DNA of 64,000 bases from Flavobacteriales bacterium. Its GTDB lineage: Bacteria; Bacteroidota; Bacteroidia; Flavobacteriales_D; Sanyastnellaceae. The notes below the pieces were generated by a model. That model saw nothing but the letters and a program-made list of their open reading frames with translations, did not search any database and was not told the origin of the DNA. Positions 56,873 through 64,000 of the stretch are shown in pieces; position 1 is the first letter of the stretch, and the number at the start of each line of letters is the position of its first letter. The DNA lies in the NCBI GenBank assembly GCA_018402085.1, contig JAGYJM010000002.1:1426001-1490000 (forward strand), written 5' to 3'. A program made the position numbers and the translations under genes.

Positions 56873-57654
56873 TGAACTATCCGTTGGCCTTTATTGATTT
56901 CACGTTGATCGACTTGTTAGACATCTTGTTGGTCGGGTTTATCATTTTTCAGCTTTACAAACTGACGCGCGGCACGGCAGCCATTCGGATTTTCTTCGGG
57001 ATACTGGCTATTTATTTGCTTTGGAAGCTCGTGAGCGCCATGCAGATGGAAATGCTTGGTGAAATTCTCGGGCAATTCATCGGAGTTGGGGTCATTGCGC
57101 TGATGATCGTTTTTCAGAAGGAGTTGCGGCGTTTTCTCCTTTTCATAGGAAACCGTGAATTTCTGAACCGTCGAGGGCCCTTGCTTCAGGGGCTTTTTGG
57201 CAGTAAGACTTCCGTCAATAGCGATCGTTATGACGCAGTTGTTACTGCCTGTGAGCACTTCGCTCAAACAAAAACAGGCGCACTCATCATCATCGCGCGC
57301 GATTCTGATCCTGCTGCATTTATAAGGTCTGCACGCAAGATTGATGCGCGCCTTTCATCGGTTTTGCTCGAATCTATTTTCTTTAAAAATAGTCCGCTTC
57401 ACGACGGCGCTGTGCTGATCAGAAGCCGCAGAATTGTGAGTGCAAGTGGTGTATTGCCGGTGACCGAGAATGAGAACATGCTGCAAAACCTGGGCATGCG
57501 CCACCGTGCAGCATTGGGCATCAGTGAACAGACTGACGCCATTGCAGTGGCGGTATCGGAAGAAACAGGGGCCATTGCATACGCTATCGACGGCTCACTG
57601 CACCGTGATGTGAGTCTGACTGAGCTCCAGAATGTACTGAACCCGAATGAATGA
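56869..57654 (+). CDS. cdaA: Diadenylate cyclase CdaA
   Basis: A 261-residue membrane-bound enzyme that makes cyclic di-AMP from two ATP. Three N-terminal helices (about 10-95) precede the DAC domain with NSPLHDGAVLIRSRRIVSAS (DGA motif), MRHRAALGISEQTDAIAVAV (RHR) and SEETGAIAYAI. Overlaps folP by 4 bases and the transporter gene by 8, so all three are probably one transcript. A YbbR (CdaR-like) protein is encoded at 16569. Confidence 0.97.
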   Translation: MMNYPLAFIDFTLIDLLDILLVGFIIFQLYKLTRGTAAIRIFFGILAIYLLWKLVSAMQMEMLGEILGQFIGVGVIALMIVFQKELRRFLLFIGNREFLNRRGPLLQGLFGSKTSVNSDRYDAVVTACEHFAQTKTGALIIIARDSDPAAFIRSARKIDARLSSVLLESIFFKNSPLHDGAVLIRSRRIVSASGVLPVTENENMLQNLGMRHRAALGISEQTDAIAVAVSEETGAIAYAIDGSLHRDVSLTELQNVLNPNE

Positions 57655-58555
57655 GGTAAGCCTGCAATTTAGTCCGGAAAGCCTCACCATTCTCAATATC
57701 TGCCTGGCTTTTATCATGTTCAGTGTGGCTTTGCATCTTCGCTGGGAGGCCGTCCGCTATGTATTGACCAACCCTAAATCGGTAGCGGTCGGACTGACTT
57801 CTCAACTGATTTTTCTTCCGGCGCTGACGTTGTTACTGATTTATGTGCTGGATCCTCATCCTGCCGTGGCATTGGGAATGGTGTTAGTAGCTGCTTGTCC
57901 GGGCGGCAACGTATCAAACTTTTTCACCTTACTGGGTCGGGGCAACATTGCATTGAGCATTACCTTGACCACGATCACCAGTTTAACCTCAGCTTTCACC
58001 ACTCCCCTCCTTTTCTTAGTGTTGTCGCGTTTTGTTTTACGAGGTGGAAATGACATTGCTTTTGAGCTTCCCTTTTTGGATACGCTTGTCACCATTTCGC
58101 TGATCCTGGTTGTGCCTGCACTGAGCGGTATGTTGTTTGCGCATCGTTTTCCCAAATTGACCAATAAGTTAAAAAGCCCGCTTCAGGCAATGTCTATGCT
58201 TGTTTTGATTGGTTTCATTGCCTTTGCACTTCGCGCAAACTTCAGCGCATTTTTGGCGCATTTCACCCTCTTTTTCTGGATTGTTGCGCTTCACAATATG
58301 CTGGCGTTCATTGGCGCTTACGGCTGGGCTCGCCTGTGGAGGCGTCCGAAACCTGACAAGTTGACCATTGGTTTGGAGACATCGATACAGAATACAGCAC
58401 TCGGACTCGTGATTACCTTCAACTTTTTTGACGGTAACGGCGCCATGGCGATTATCCTTGCCTGGTGGGGTGTATGGCACCTTGTAAGCGGTTACCTTTT
58501 TGCAGTGTTGATCGGCCGTGGGCTGCTGAGCGTTGGAAAATCAAAGACTGTCTGA
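57647..58555 (+). CDS. Bile acid:sodium symporter family (BASS) protein
   Basis: A 302-residue inner-membrane protein with nine to ten helices. BASS signatures: ICLAFIMFSVALHLRWEAVR, ALGMVLVAACPGGNVSNFFT, and GLETSIQNTALGLVITFNFF. It imports an organic anion with sodium; the real substrate in bacteria is often pantoate, pyruvate or another carboxylate and cannot be told here. Starts inside the end of cdaA. Confidence 0.93.
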   Translation: MNEVSLQFSPESLTILNICLAFIMFSVALHLRWEAVRYVLTNPKSVAVGLTSQLIFLPALTLLLIYVLDPHPAVALGMVLVAACPGGNVSNFFTLLGRGNIALSITLTTITSLTSAFTTPLLFLVLSRFVLRGGNDIAFELPFLDTLVTISLILVVPALSGMLFAHRFPKLTNKLKSPLQAMSMLVLIGFIAFALRANFSAFLAHFTLFFWIVALHNMLAFIGAYGWARLWRRPKPDKLTIGLETSIQNTALGLVITFNFFDGNGAMAIILAWWGVWHLVSGYLFAVLIGRGLLSVGKSKTV

Positions 58556-58586
58556 CGAGAAGGTTTGCGTGTACATACCGGGTTCG

Positions 58587-58606
58587 CATCCGCCGTTTTC
58601 ACGGCG
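58587..58606 (-). repeat. Dispersed GATG hairpin, copy 14 (intergenic)
   Basis: CATC then CGCCGT-TTTC-ACGGCG, between two converging genes; same stem as copy 3. Confidence 0.72.
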
Positions 58607-58647
58607 GAGAAAAGCGTCTTTGAACTCGACTAGATTCAAGAACTATC

Positions 58648-60780
58648 TCACTGCTTAATCACCTGCTGCACTGCAGGCTGATTGCCCTGAATCATCAGGA
58701 AATACTTCCCGTTCGCCTGGCCGCGCAAGTCAAGCACATAGCGAAGGTTGGTGAGGGTATGCTCTTCAATGAGTTGACCCTGAGCATCAAAAACCTGAAG
58801 CTGTTGGCCGACCTGCTTTTCATTCAATTCGAGGTTATAGATGCCATTACCGGGGTTAGGGAATACCACGAACAAGTTCTGGACGGCATCGTCAACGTCC
58901 ACGGTGAGCACATCCACAGACAGACATATCTCATCTCCTTCGCAGCCATCGCTGTTTTCTTCGATGACGCAGATCGAAGTTGTTCCGGCCCCCGGATCCC
59001 AGATGACTTCAACGGTATTGGAGCCCTGTCCGGAAACAAGGTCGCCGCCGGTAACCGACCACTGATAGGTACTGCCCTCGTTGTTGGCATATATATAGGT
59101 ATACGCTTCGGAGTTCATGGCGATTGTTGGCCCGAGCACGTTGAAATGACTGATGTATGCACAGCTGCCGTCATCACAGCTTGCATTGGCAACAAAGTTA
59201 CACGCCAACGGATCGGTACATCCGTTCGGCATAATGCACGAACCGTCATCACAGCCTGCGGCCTGATTGAAATTACAAGCTTCAGGATCGGTGCAACCAT
59301 TGGTATAATTGCAAGGGCCTTCGCAGACGCTATCGGGGTCAAAATTACAGGCTGTGGGGTCTGAACAGTCGGTTCCGTATGTGCAGGAATTGTCGTCAGC
59401 AGCGGCCTCCGGTTCAAAGTTGCATGCAGTTGGGTCGGTGCATCCGTAGTAGAGGCAGCTGGTAGTAAGCTCTTCACAATTGGTGTAGCAATCGCCCCAG
59501 GTTGAAATGGCCGGAATCAATGCTTCATCAATTACAACGGGGTGAAGCTCAAGCACTTTGCTACCTCCGGCGATCGCATGGCAGTAGCTCATGATGGTGC
59601 CCAGTTGTGCCTGCACATCATTGGTGCAGTCACCCTCTGCTTCGGCGCAATTGTCAATGGTACCGTTCGACCAACCACACCAATGTGTGTGAGGTGAGCC
59701 GAAATTATGTCCGAGTTCATGCGCTACCACGTCAAGGTTCCATGCGTAATTCGAGAGGTTGTAGCTGGTTTGTGGCGAGAGGTAAGAACTGAAAGCCGTT
59801 CCCCAATTGTTGGAGCAATTCACATCGAGATAGGCTATACCACCGGTTCCTGTATTTGTACGCCTGGTGAGGAGGTGCACCAAATCACGATCAATTACTG
59901 AGAAGTTATCATTGTTCAGCCACTCCTGTCGAAGCCCGTTCAGCATATCATTTGCCTCTTCGACGTACTCGGCGTAGGGGTCTTCATCCTGCCACACGTG
60001 AATGTAGGTTGCCTGAATATTGATTAGGTCATCGAGGTCGGCAACGTAAATGTCGTTTACACCTGCGAGCAAGGCGAGCGTCCATTCGATTGCAGCAGGG
60101 CAATCACTACCAAAGGCTTCGAAAGTGAAAAAGTCGATATCAATCGCCATTTCTACACAGCCACCACCACTTGCAGCTTCTGAGGATCTCCCCGGCTGCA
60201 ACTCACTTGCGGCATCTTCTACCCCGCAGACGAATCCGGAGGGGTGCACACCTGCGTCAACAGGCACGATGACGTGCAAGCCCATTTCCCCTTCTCGTGT
60301 TGTACTAATTTCATATTGGCGCTTTTGGTAGATGAAAGTTCCCATTACGTAGTTCTCCATGAGGATCATCGTACCTTTAATTTCGGCTCCACGTAGGCGG
60401 TAACAGAGCAATTGCGGGGTGTAGTTTTCTTCTTTGAATTGGCCGCCGGGCAGGGTTGTGCCGAAGGTAAAATCAGTCGACCAGGGGACAAAGAGTTCAG
60501 CGTCGAGGACAACAGTTTGATTGCCCGGCAGTGGAAGTGCCAACTTCATAGAGTTGTATTTGAATGCACGCAGATCAGCGAATACCTCAGGCTCGAGTTG
60601 CAGCCCCTGCACTCCGTCGAAATCGGATACCCACTCACCCAGGCGTTGAGCGCTAACGGTTTCAAAGAGGTGTTGCACATCGGTAGCTTCAGTGCACGAT
60701 TCTGTATTGGATTGGGCAGCAAGGAGATTGCTCAAAAGCAGCGCCCCGCAGGCGAGGGCGACAGGGTACAGTCTACGCAT
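58648..60780 (-). CDS. Secreted reprolysin-like zinc metalloprotease with T9SS sorting domain
   Basis: A 710-residue secreted protease. Signal peptide MRRLYPVALACGALLLSNLLA, a propeptide-like region, then an M12B-type domain with the zinc site VAHELGHNFGSPHTHWCGW and Met-turn GTIMSYCH. After it come five Cys-rich modules of the form GCTDPxACNFxxxxxCDDGSC (about 465-575), a beta domain (580-665), and a T9SS C-terminal domain from VVFPNPGNGIYNLELNEKQV to GKYFLMIQGNQ. It should be exported by the Por system and attached to or released from the surface. A TACTTTTA box lies at 60796-60803. Confidence 0.94.
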   Translation of the reverse strand: MRRLYPVALACGALLLSNLLAAQSNTESCTEATDVQHLFETVSAQRLGEWVSDFDGVQGLQLEPEVFADLRAFKYNSMKLALPLPGNQTVVLDAELFVPWSTDFTFGTTLPGGQFKEENYTPQLLCYRLRGAEIKGTMILMENYVMGTFIYQKRQYEISTTREGEMGLHVIVPVDAGVHPSGFVCGVEDAASELQPGRSSEAASGGGCVEMAIDIDFFTFEAFGSDCPAAIEWTLALLAGVNDIYVADLDDLINIQATYIHVWQDEDPYAEYVEEANDMLNGLRQEWLNNDNFSVIDRDLVHLLTRRTNTGTGGIAYLDVNCSNNWGTAFSSYLSPQTSYNLSNYAWNLDVVAHELGHNFGSPHTHWCGWSNGTIDNCAEAEGDCTNDVQAQLGTIMSYCHAIAGGSKVLELHPVVIDEALIPAISTWGDCYTNCEELTTSCLYYGCTDPTACNFEPEAAADDNSCTYGTDCSDPTACNFDPDSVCEGPCNYTNGCTDPEACNFNQAAGCDDGSCIMPNGCTDPLACNFVANASCDDGSCAYISHFNVLGPTIAMNSEAYTYIYANNEGSTYQWSVTGGDLVSGQGSNTVEVIWDPGAGTTSICVIEENSDGCEGDEICLSVDVLTVDVDDAVQNLFVVFPNPGNGIYNLELNEKQVGQQLQVFDAQGQLIEEHTLTNLRYVLDLRGQANGKYFLMIQGNQPAVQQVIKQ

Positions 60781-60795
60781 GGTTTTGATTTGTGC

Positions 60796-60803
60796 TAAAA
60801 GTA
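60796..60803 (-). promoter_or_regulatory. -7 box TACTTTTA of the metalloprotease gene
   Basis: One mismatch to TAnnTTTG on the minus strand, 15 bases before the start at 60780. Confidence 0.45.
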
Positions 60804-60995
60804 CGGAAAACACTAAAGCGAGGTTGTAAGTGAGTGGCCTATTCGTGTGGCGATATGGAATTGCTAGTGGAGTGGGTCGGTGTGTACCTCGCCGCAATCA
60901 GGTGTCTTGATGTGCCCTAAGCCCTATCATATGGCTTTTATTTATCTACAAATCAAGCACCTATGCTCCAAATCATTCCAGTAGGAAAAAATTTC

Positions 60996-61027
60996 TTGCG
61001 CCCTTTTCAGAAATTCACCTATCTTTG
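60996..61027 (+). promoter_or_regulatory. Promoter of the tRNA-Asp locus
   Basis: TTG at 60996-60998, a 21-base spacer, then TATCTTTG at 61020-61027. Transcription would run through the first altered tRNA copy before the intact tRNA-Asp. Confidence 0.7.
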
Positions 61028-61136
61028 CAACCGCTTTGGAAGCAAAGCAGTAGCGTCACGGATTTGAATTTAACACTCTCGGCTTACACCGCCGTGGCGC
61101 ATATGATGAGGAGTACAGCGATGTATGACTCTGAAT

Positions 61137-61221
61137 GGTCTGGTAGTTCAGTTGGTTAGAATATCCCGACTTCGTCGGGAGGGTCGCAAGACAGCTAGCC
61201 ATCGGTTCGAAAGATCGAAAT
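61137..61221 (+). pseudogene. tRNA-Asp-like copy with exchanged anticodon arm (upstream)
   Basis: The first 28 or so bases (GGTCTGGTAGTTCAGTTGGT and TAGAATA) and GGGTCGC after the anticodon arm are identical to the intact tRNA-Asp. In between, the 17-base arm is replaced by TCCCGACTTCGTCGGGA, also 17 bases, with no U33. The T arm and acceptor 3' side are replaced by unrelated sequence containing CGGTTCGAAAGATCG. Not a functional tRNA. Confidence 0.75.
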
Positions 61222-61295
61222 GGTCTGGTAGTTCAGTTGGTTAGAATACCTGCCTGTCACGCAGGGGGTCGCGAGTTCGAGTCTCGTCCAGACCG
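61222..61295 (+). tRNA. tRNA-Asp (GTC)
   Basis: A 74-base tRNA. The acceptor GGTCTGG pairs with CCAGACC, the discriminator is G, the anticodon arm is CCTGC-CTGTCAC-GCAGG with anticodon GTC, and the T arm is GCGAG-TTCGAGT-CTCGT. CCA is not encoded. A terminator follows. Confidence 0.98.
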
Positions 61296-61306
61296 CTGAA
61301 TGTTTT

Positions 61307-61341
61307 GAGAAGCCCTCGCAATGTCGAGGGCTTCTCTTTTT
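61307..61341 (+). terminator. Terminator after tRNA-Asp
   Basis: Perfect 12-base stem GAGAAGCCCTCG / CGAGGGCTTCTC with loop CAATGT, followed by five T. Confidence 0.93.
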
Positions 61342-61347
61342 CCCAAT

Positions 61348-61434
61348 TCTTCAGTTGGTTAGAATATCCCGACGCAGTCGGGAGGGTCGCGAGTTCGAGT
61401 CTTGCCGATGAATCGGCACAAGCTTTCCAGACCG
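61348..61434 (+). pseudogene. tRNA-Asp-like copy with exchanged anticodon arm and extra hairpin (downstream)
   Basis: TTCAGTTGGTTAGAATA and GGGTCGCGAGTTCGAGTC match tRNA-Asp. The anticodon arm is TCCCGACGCAGTCGGGA, the same stem as in the upstream copy with loop triplet GCA. Between the T arm and the acceptor 3' end (CCAGACCG) an extra hairpin TGCCGATGAATCGGCA has been inserted. The 5' acceptor strand is lost. Confidence 0.75.
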
Positions 61435-61445
61435 CTGAAACTTTG

Positions 61446-61472
61446 AAAAAAGCCCCGAACCGGGGCTTTTTT
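61446..61472 (+). terminator. Second terminator of the tRNA locus
   Basis: AAAAAAGCCCCG-AAC-CGGGGCTTTTTT, bidirectional. Confidence 0.9.
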
Positions 61473-61515
61473 CGTCTGGAGTCGGGTATCTGGGGTCTGG
61501 GGCTTTAACCTGATC

Positions 61516-61539
61516 GGACGCGATAAATCGCGTCCCTAC
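61516..61539 (-). repeat. GTAG-footed palindrome GGACGCGATAAATCGCGTCC
   Basis: Perfect stem with CTAC (GTAG on the minus strand) at the right side; 24 bases before the satellite begins. Confidence 0.8.
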
Positions 61540-61562
61540 AGGTTTGCCGTTGAGACCAAATC

Positions 61563-62987
61563 AGCGCAAGGATGCGCTGCAAAAGACCCCCATCCCCGAT
61601 CACCGATCCACCATCCATGGACGGCTATAAGCCGTCCTCTCAGAATGGTGGAGGGGATGAATTAGCAGCGCAAGGATGCGCTGCAAAAGGCCCCCATCAC
61701 CGATCCCCGATCCACCATCCATGGACGGCTATAAGCCGTCCCCTCAGAATGGTGGAGGGGATGAATTAGCAGCGCAAGGATGCGCTGCAAAAGGCCCCAT
61801 CCCCGATCCCCAATCCACCATCCATGGACGGCTATAAGCCGTCCCCTCAGAATGGTGGAGGGGATGAATTAGCAGCGCAAGGATGCGCTGCAAAGACCCC
61901 ATCCCCGATCCCCAATCCACCATCCATGGACGGCTATAAGCCGTCCCCTCAGAATGGTGGAGGGGATGAATTAGCAGCGCAAGGATGCGCTGCAAAAGAC
62001 CCCCATCCCCGATCACCGATCCACCATCCATGGACGGCTATAAGCCGTCCTCTCAGAATGGTGGAGGGGATGAATTAGCAGCGCAAGGATGCGCTGCAAA
62101 GCATCCCCATCCCCGATCACCGATCCACCATCCATGGACGGCTATAAGCCGTCCCTCAGAATGGTGGAGGGGATGAATTAGCAGCGCAAGGATGCGCTGC
62201 AAAAGATCCCCATCCCCGATCACCGATCCACCATCCATGGACGGCTATAAGCCGTCCCCTCAGAATGGTGGAGGGGATGAATTAGCAGCGCAAGGATGCG
62301 CTGCAAAAGATCCCCATCCCCGATCACCGATCCACCATCCATGGACGGCTATAAGCCGTCCCCTCAGAATGGTGGAGGGGATGAATTAGCAGCGCAAGGA
62401 TGCGCTGCAAAGACCCCATCCCCGATCCCCGATCCACCATCCATGGACGGCTATAAGCCGTCCCTCAGAATGGTGGAGGGGATGAATTAGCAGCGCAAGG
62501 ATGCGCTGCAAAGATCCCCATCCCCGATCACCGATCCACCATCCATGGACGGCTATAAGCCGTCCCCTCAGAATGGTGGAGGGGATGAATTAGCAGCGCA
62601 AGGATGCGCTGCAAAGACCCCATCCCCGATCACCCGATCCACCATCCATGGACGGCTATAAGCCGTCCCCTCAGAATGGTGGAGGGGATGAATTAGCAGC
62701 GCAAGGATGCGCTGCAAAAGACCCCCATCCCCGATCACCGATCCACCATCCATGGACGGCTATAAGCCGTCCCCTCAGAATGGTGGAGGGGATGAATTAG
62801 CAGCGCAAGGATGCGCTGCAAAAGACCCCCATCCCCGATCCCCGATCCACCATCCATGGACGGCTATAAGCCGTCCCCTCAGAATGGTGGAGGGGATGAA
62901 TTAGCAGCGCAAGGATGCGCTGCAAAAGACCCCCATCCCCGATCCCCGATCCACCATCCATGGACGGCTATAAGCCGCCCCCCCCTC
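61563..62987. repeat. Tandem satellite, about 14 units of 102-104 bp
   Basis: Fourteen AAGGATGCGCTGC landmarks are spaced 102-104 bases apart from 61568 to about 62913. Each unit has two hairpins: GCAGCGC-AAGGAT-GCGCTGC and GGACGGCTATAAGCCGTCC, joined by a C-rich strand (CCCATCCCCGATCACCGATC) and a G-rich one (AGAATGGTGGAGGGGATGAA). Units differ by single-base indels in C-runs and by CACCG/CCCCG alternation. Open frames through it are fortuitous. The last unit degrades before the promoter of the next gene. Confidence 0.95.
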
Positions 62988-63089
62988 AAGTGTGCGGAGA
63001 GGGGTGGCATGCAGCGGCACAATTACCAACCATCTATGATATCATTGAAATATACTACCTTCCGTCTCGATAACCTCTAAAACACGCGC

Positions 63090-64000
63090 TATGCGAAAAA
63101 TTTTACTCTGCCTCATTGCGGTATCAGCAATGAACTTTTCAAATGCACAAACCACCCTTTTCTTTGATGATTTTGAAGGGTATACGCCCAACGAAGGTAT
63201 CTCTGGTCAAAGCGATACAGACCCGTGGTTTTTATGGAATGTCAGCAACGACGATTTCGATGCCAATATCGTAGACAGCATCGCTTTCAGCGGTACGCAA
63301 TCGGTGGTACTCGATCAATCGGTAACCGATGACATCGTCTATCTCGCTGATGAAACCGCCATCAGTTCAGGAGTTTACAGTGTGAGCTTTAAGATGTACA
63401 TCCCGACCGGACAAGAAGGTTACTTCAATTGCATGCACCTGTGGGACTACGAAACGACCACCAACTATGAGTGGGCAGTGGATGCCTTCTTCGGTGATGG
63501 AAATATGACCTGGGTTGTTGGCGGACAGCCAGGCGGTGCTCTTTCGTTCAACCATGACGAATGGTTTGATATCTCGGTGTTTATTGATATCGACAATGAC
63601 AATGCCATTCTGCTACTCAATGGAGAAGAAGCGGTTACTTTCCAGTGGTCACTTGATAATGCTGACGGACAATCGGGCAGCAATACCTGGCAAGTGGTGA
63701 ACTTCTTCGCTTATGGGCCATCTGAAACGAACGGACTCTACTACATCGATGATTTCACCGTCATTCAGGATCCTGCCACCAATGTGCGTGAAATTTCACA
63801 AGAGCTCAGCGTTTGGCCAAATCCGGCGAATGACGCGATCAATGTTGAGCTGCCGGCAACAGAAGCTAAGCTTGTTCGACTTGTCAGCGCAGATGGCAGG
63901 ATTGTTCACGAGCAGCAAAACCTCTCGTTACAGGGCATCCACACCATTCAGGTAAATGATCTCGCACCGGGCAATTACTTCTTGCAAGTGATGACAGACA
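63090..64000 (+). CDS. Secreted protein with T9SS type A sorting domain (cut by window edge)
   Basis: 303 residues are visible and the gene is nearly complete. Signal peptide MRKILLCLIAVSAMNFSNAQ, then a lectin/concanavalin-like beta-sandwich region (about 22-225: TLFFDDFEGYTPNEGISGQS, LYYIDDFTVIQDP), typical of glycan-binding or PKD-linked secreted proteins. The T9SS C-terminal domain starts at LSVWPNPANDAINVELPATE and reaches LAPGNYFLQVMTD at the edge. Probably Por-secreted and surface-bound; ligand unknown. Confidence 0.88.

Noticed and set aside
61137-61221. Upstream tRNA-like copy taken as a tRNA with anticodon TTC or similar.
   Set aside because: No U33, no matching acceptor 3' strand and no proper T arm.
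61563-62987. Tandem array considered as a CRISPR locus.
   Set aside because: The whole 104-base unit is repeated with no unique spacers, and there are no cas genes.
61572-63080. Series of 60-95-codon open frames on both strands through the satellite.
   Set aside because: They are produced by the repeat unit length and composition, differ in frame between units because of indels, and have no promoter or signal.

Overview
The window is chromosomal DNA of a member of the Bacteroidota, most likely the Flavobacteriales. The evidence is a short primary sigma factor, promoter boxes of the TTG / TAnnTTTG type, Por-system (T9SS) C-terminal sorting domains, a GWxTD protein, DUF4199, DUF1599 and BT_3928-type proteins, a SiaB/SiaC pair, and CarboxypepD_reg-type TonB receptors. 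Most genes are ordinary housekeeping or envelope genes. No prophage, insertion-sequence transposase or CRISPR array is visible.

Layout. 1-0.9 kb: start of a BtuB-like receptor behind a cobalamin riboswitch. 0.9-1.4 kb: a hub of palindromic repeats. 1.4-8.3 kb: an HD hydrolase, rpsP with a repeat-built tail, a three-gene cluster of unknown function (zinc-ribbon protein, GRDP-like protein, Gly/Cys-tail protein), a membrane glycosyltransferase-like protein, an ankyrin protein and a 1-Cys peroxiredoxin. 8.6-13.5 kb: an ECF sigma / anti-sigma-like / Spy-like sensor operon, a GT2 glycosyltransferase with DUF4199, a decayed DUF4199 copy, SRP RNA and a methyltransferase. 13.6-22 kb: an amino-acid dehydrogenase, nusB-DUF1573-yajC-ybbR, nhaC and uvrA. 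22-29 kb: secreted and outer-membrane proteins, a decayed hemerythrin gene and orphan secreted proteins. 29.6-39 kb: tRNA-Ser, a GWxTD protein, a glycosyltransferase, comEC, a response regulator, an HMG-CoA lyase, a ZIP transporter and siaBC. 39-46 kb: a large ABC transporter fusion, lipoproteins and an AlkA-like glycosylase. 46-58.6 kb: rpoD, pnp, rpsO, accD, prfC, an oligopeptide-type permease, a DoxX-like protein, DUF1599, folP, cdaA and a BASS transporter. 58.6-64 kb: a T9SS metalloprotease, a tRNA-Asp locus with two altered copies, a satellite of about 104 bp x 14, and a T9SS protein cut by the window edge.

The most unusual content is repetitive DNA. (1) About 15 copies of a 20-bp hairpin occur between genes and inside genes. 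The outer stem bases differ from copy to copy but stay complementary, while the loop (AAAA or similar) and a GATG foot are kept. In most coding copies it is read in the same strand and frame, giving x-A-(K/E)-A-x-D, including at two signal-peptide cleavage sites. (2) GTAG-footed palindromes resembling REP elements. (3) Hairpins with an AAGGAT loop, shared between the 1-kb hub and the satellite. (4) tRNA-Asp-like copies whose anticodon arm has been exchanged for another hairpin. Together they suggest an active hairpin-spreading or hairpin-rewriting process whose enzyme is not in this window.
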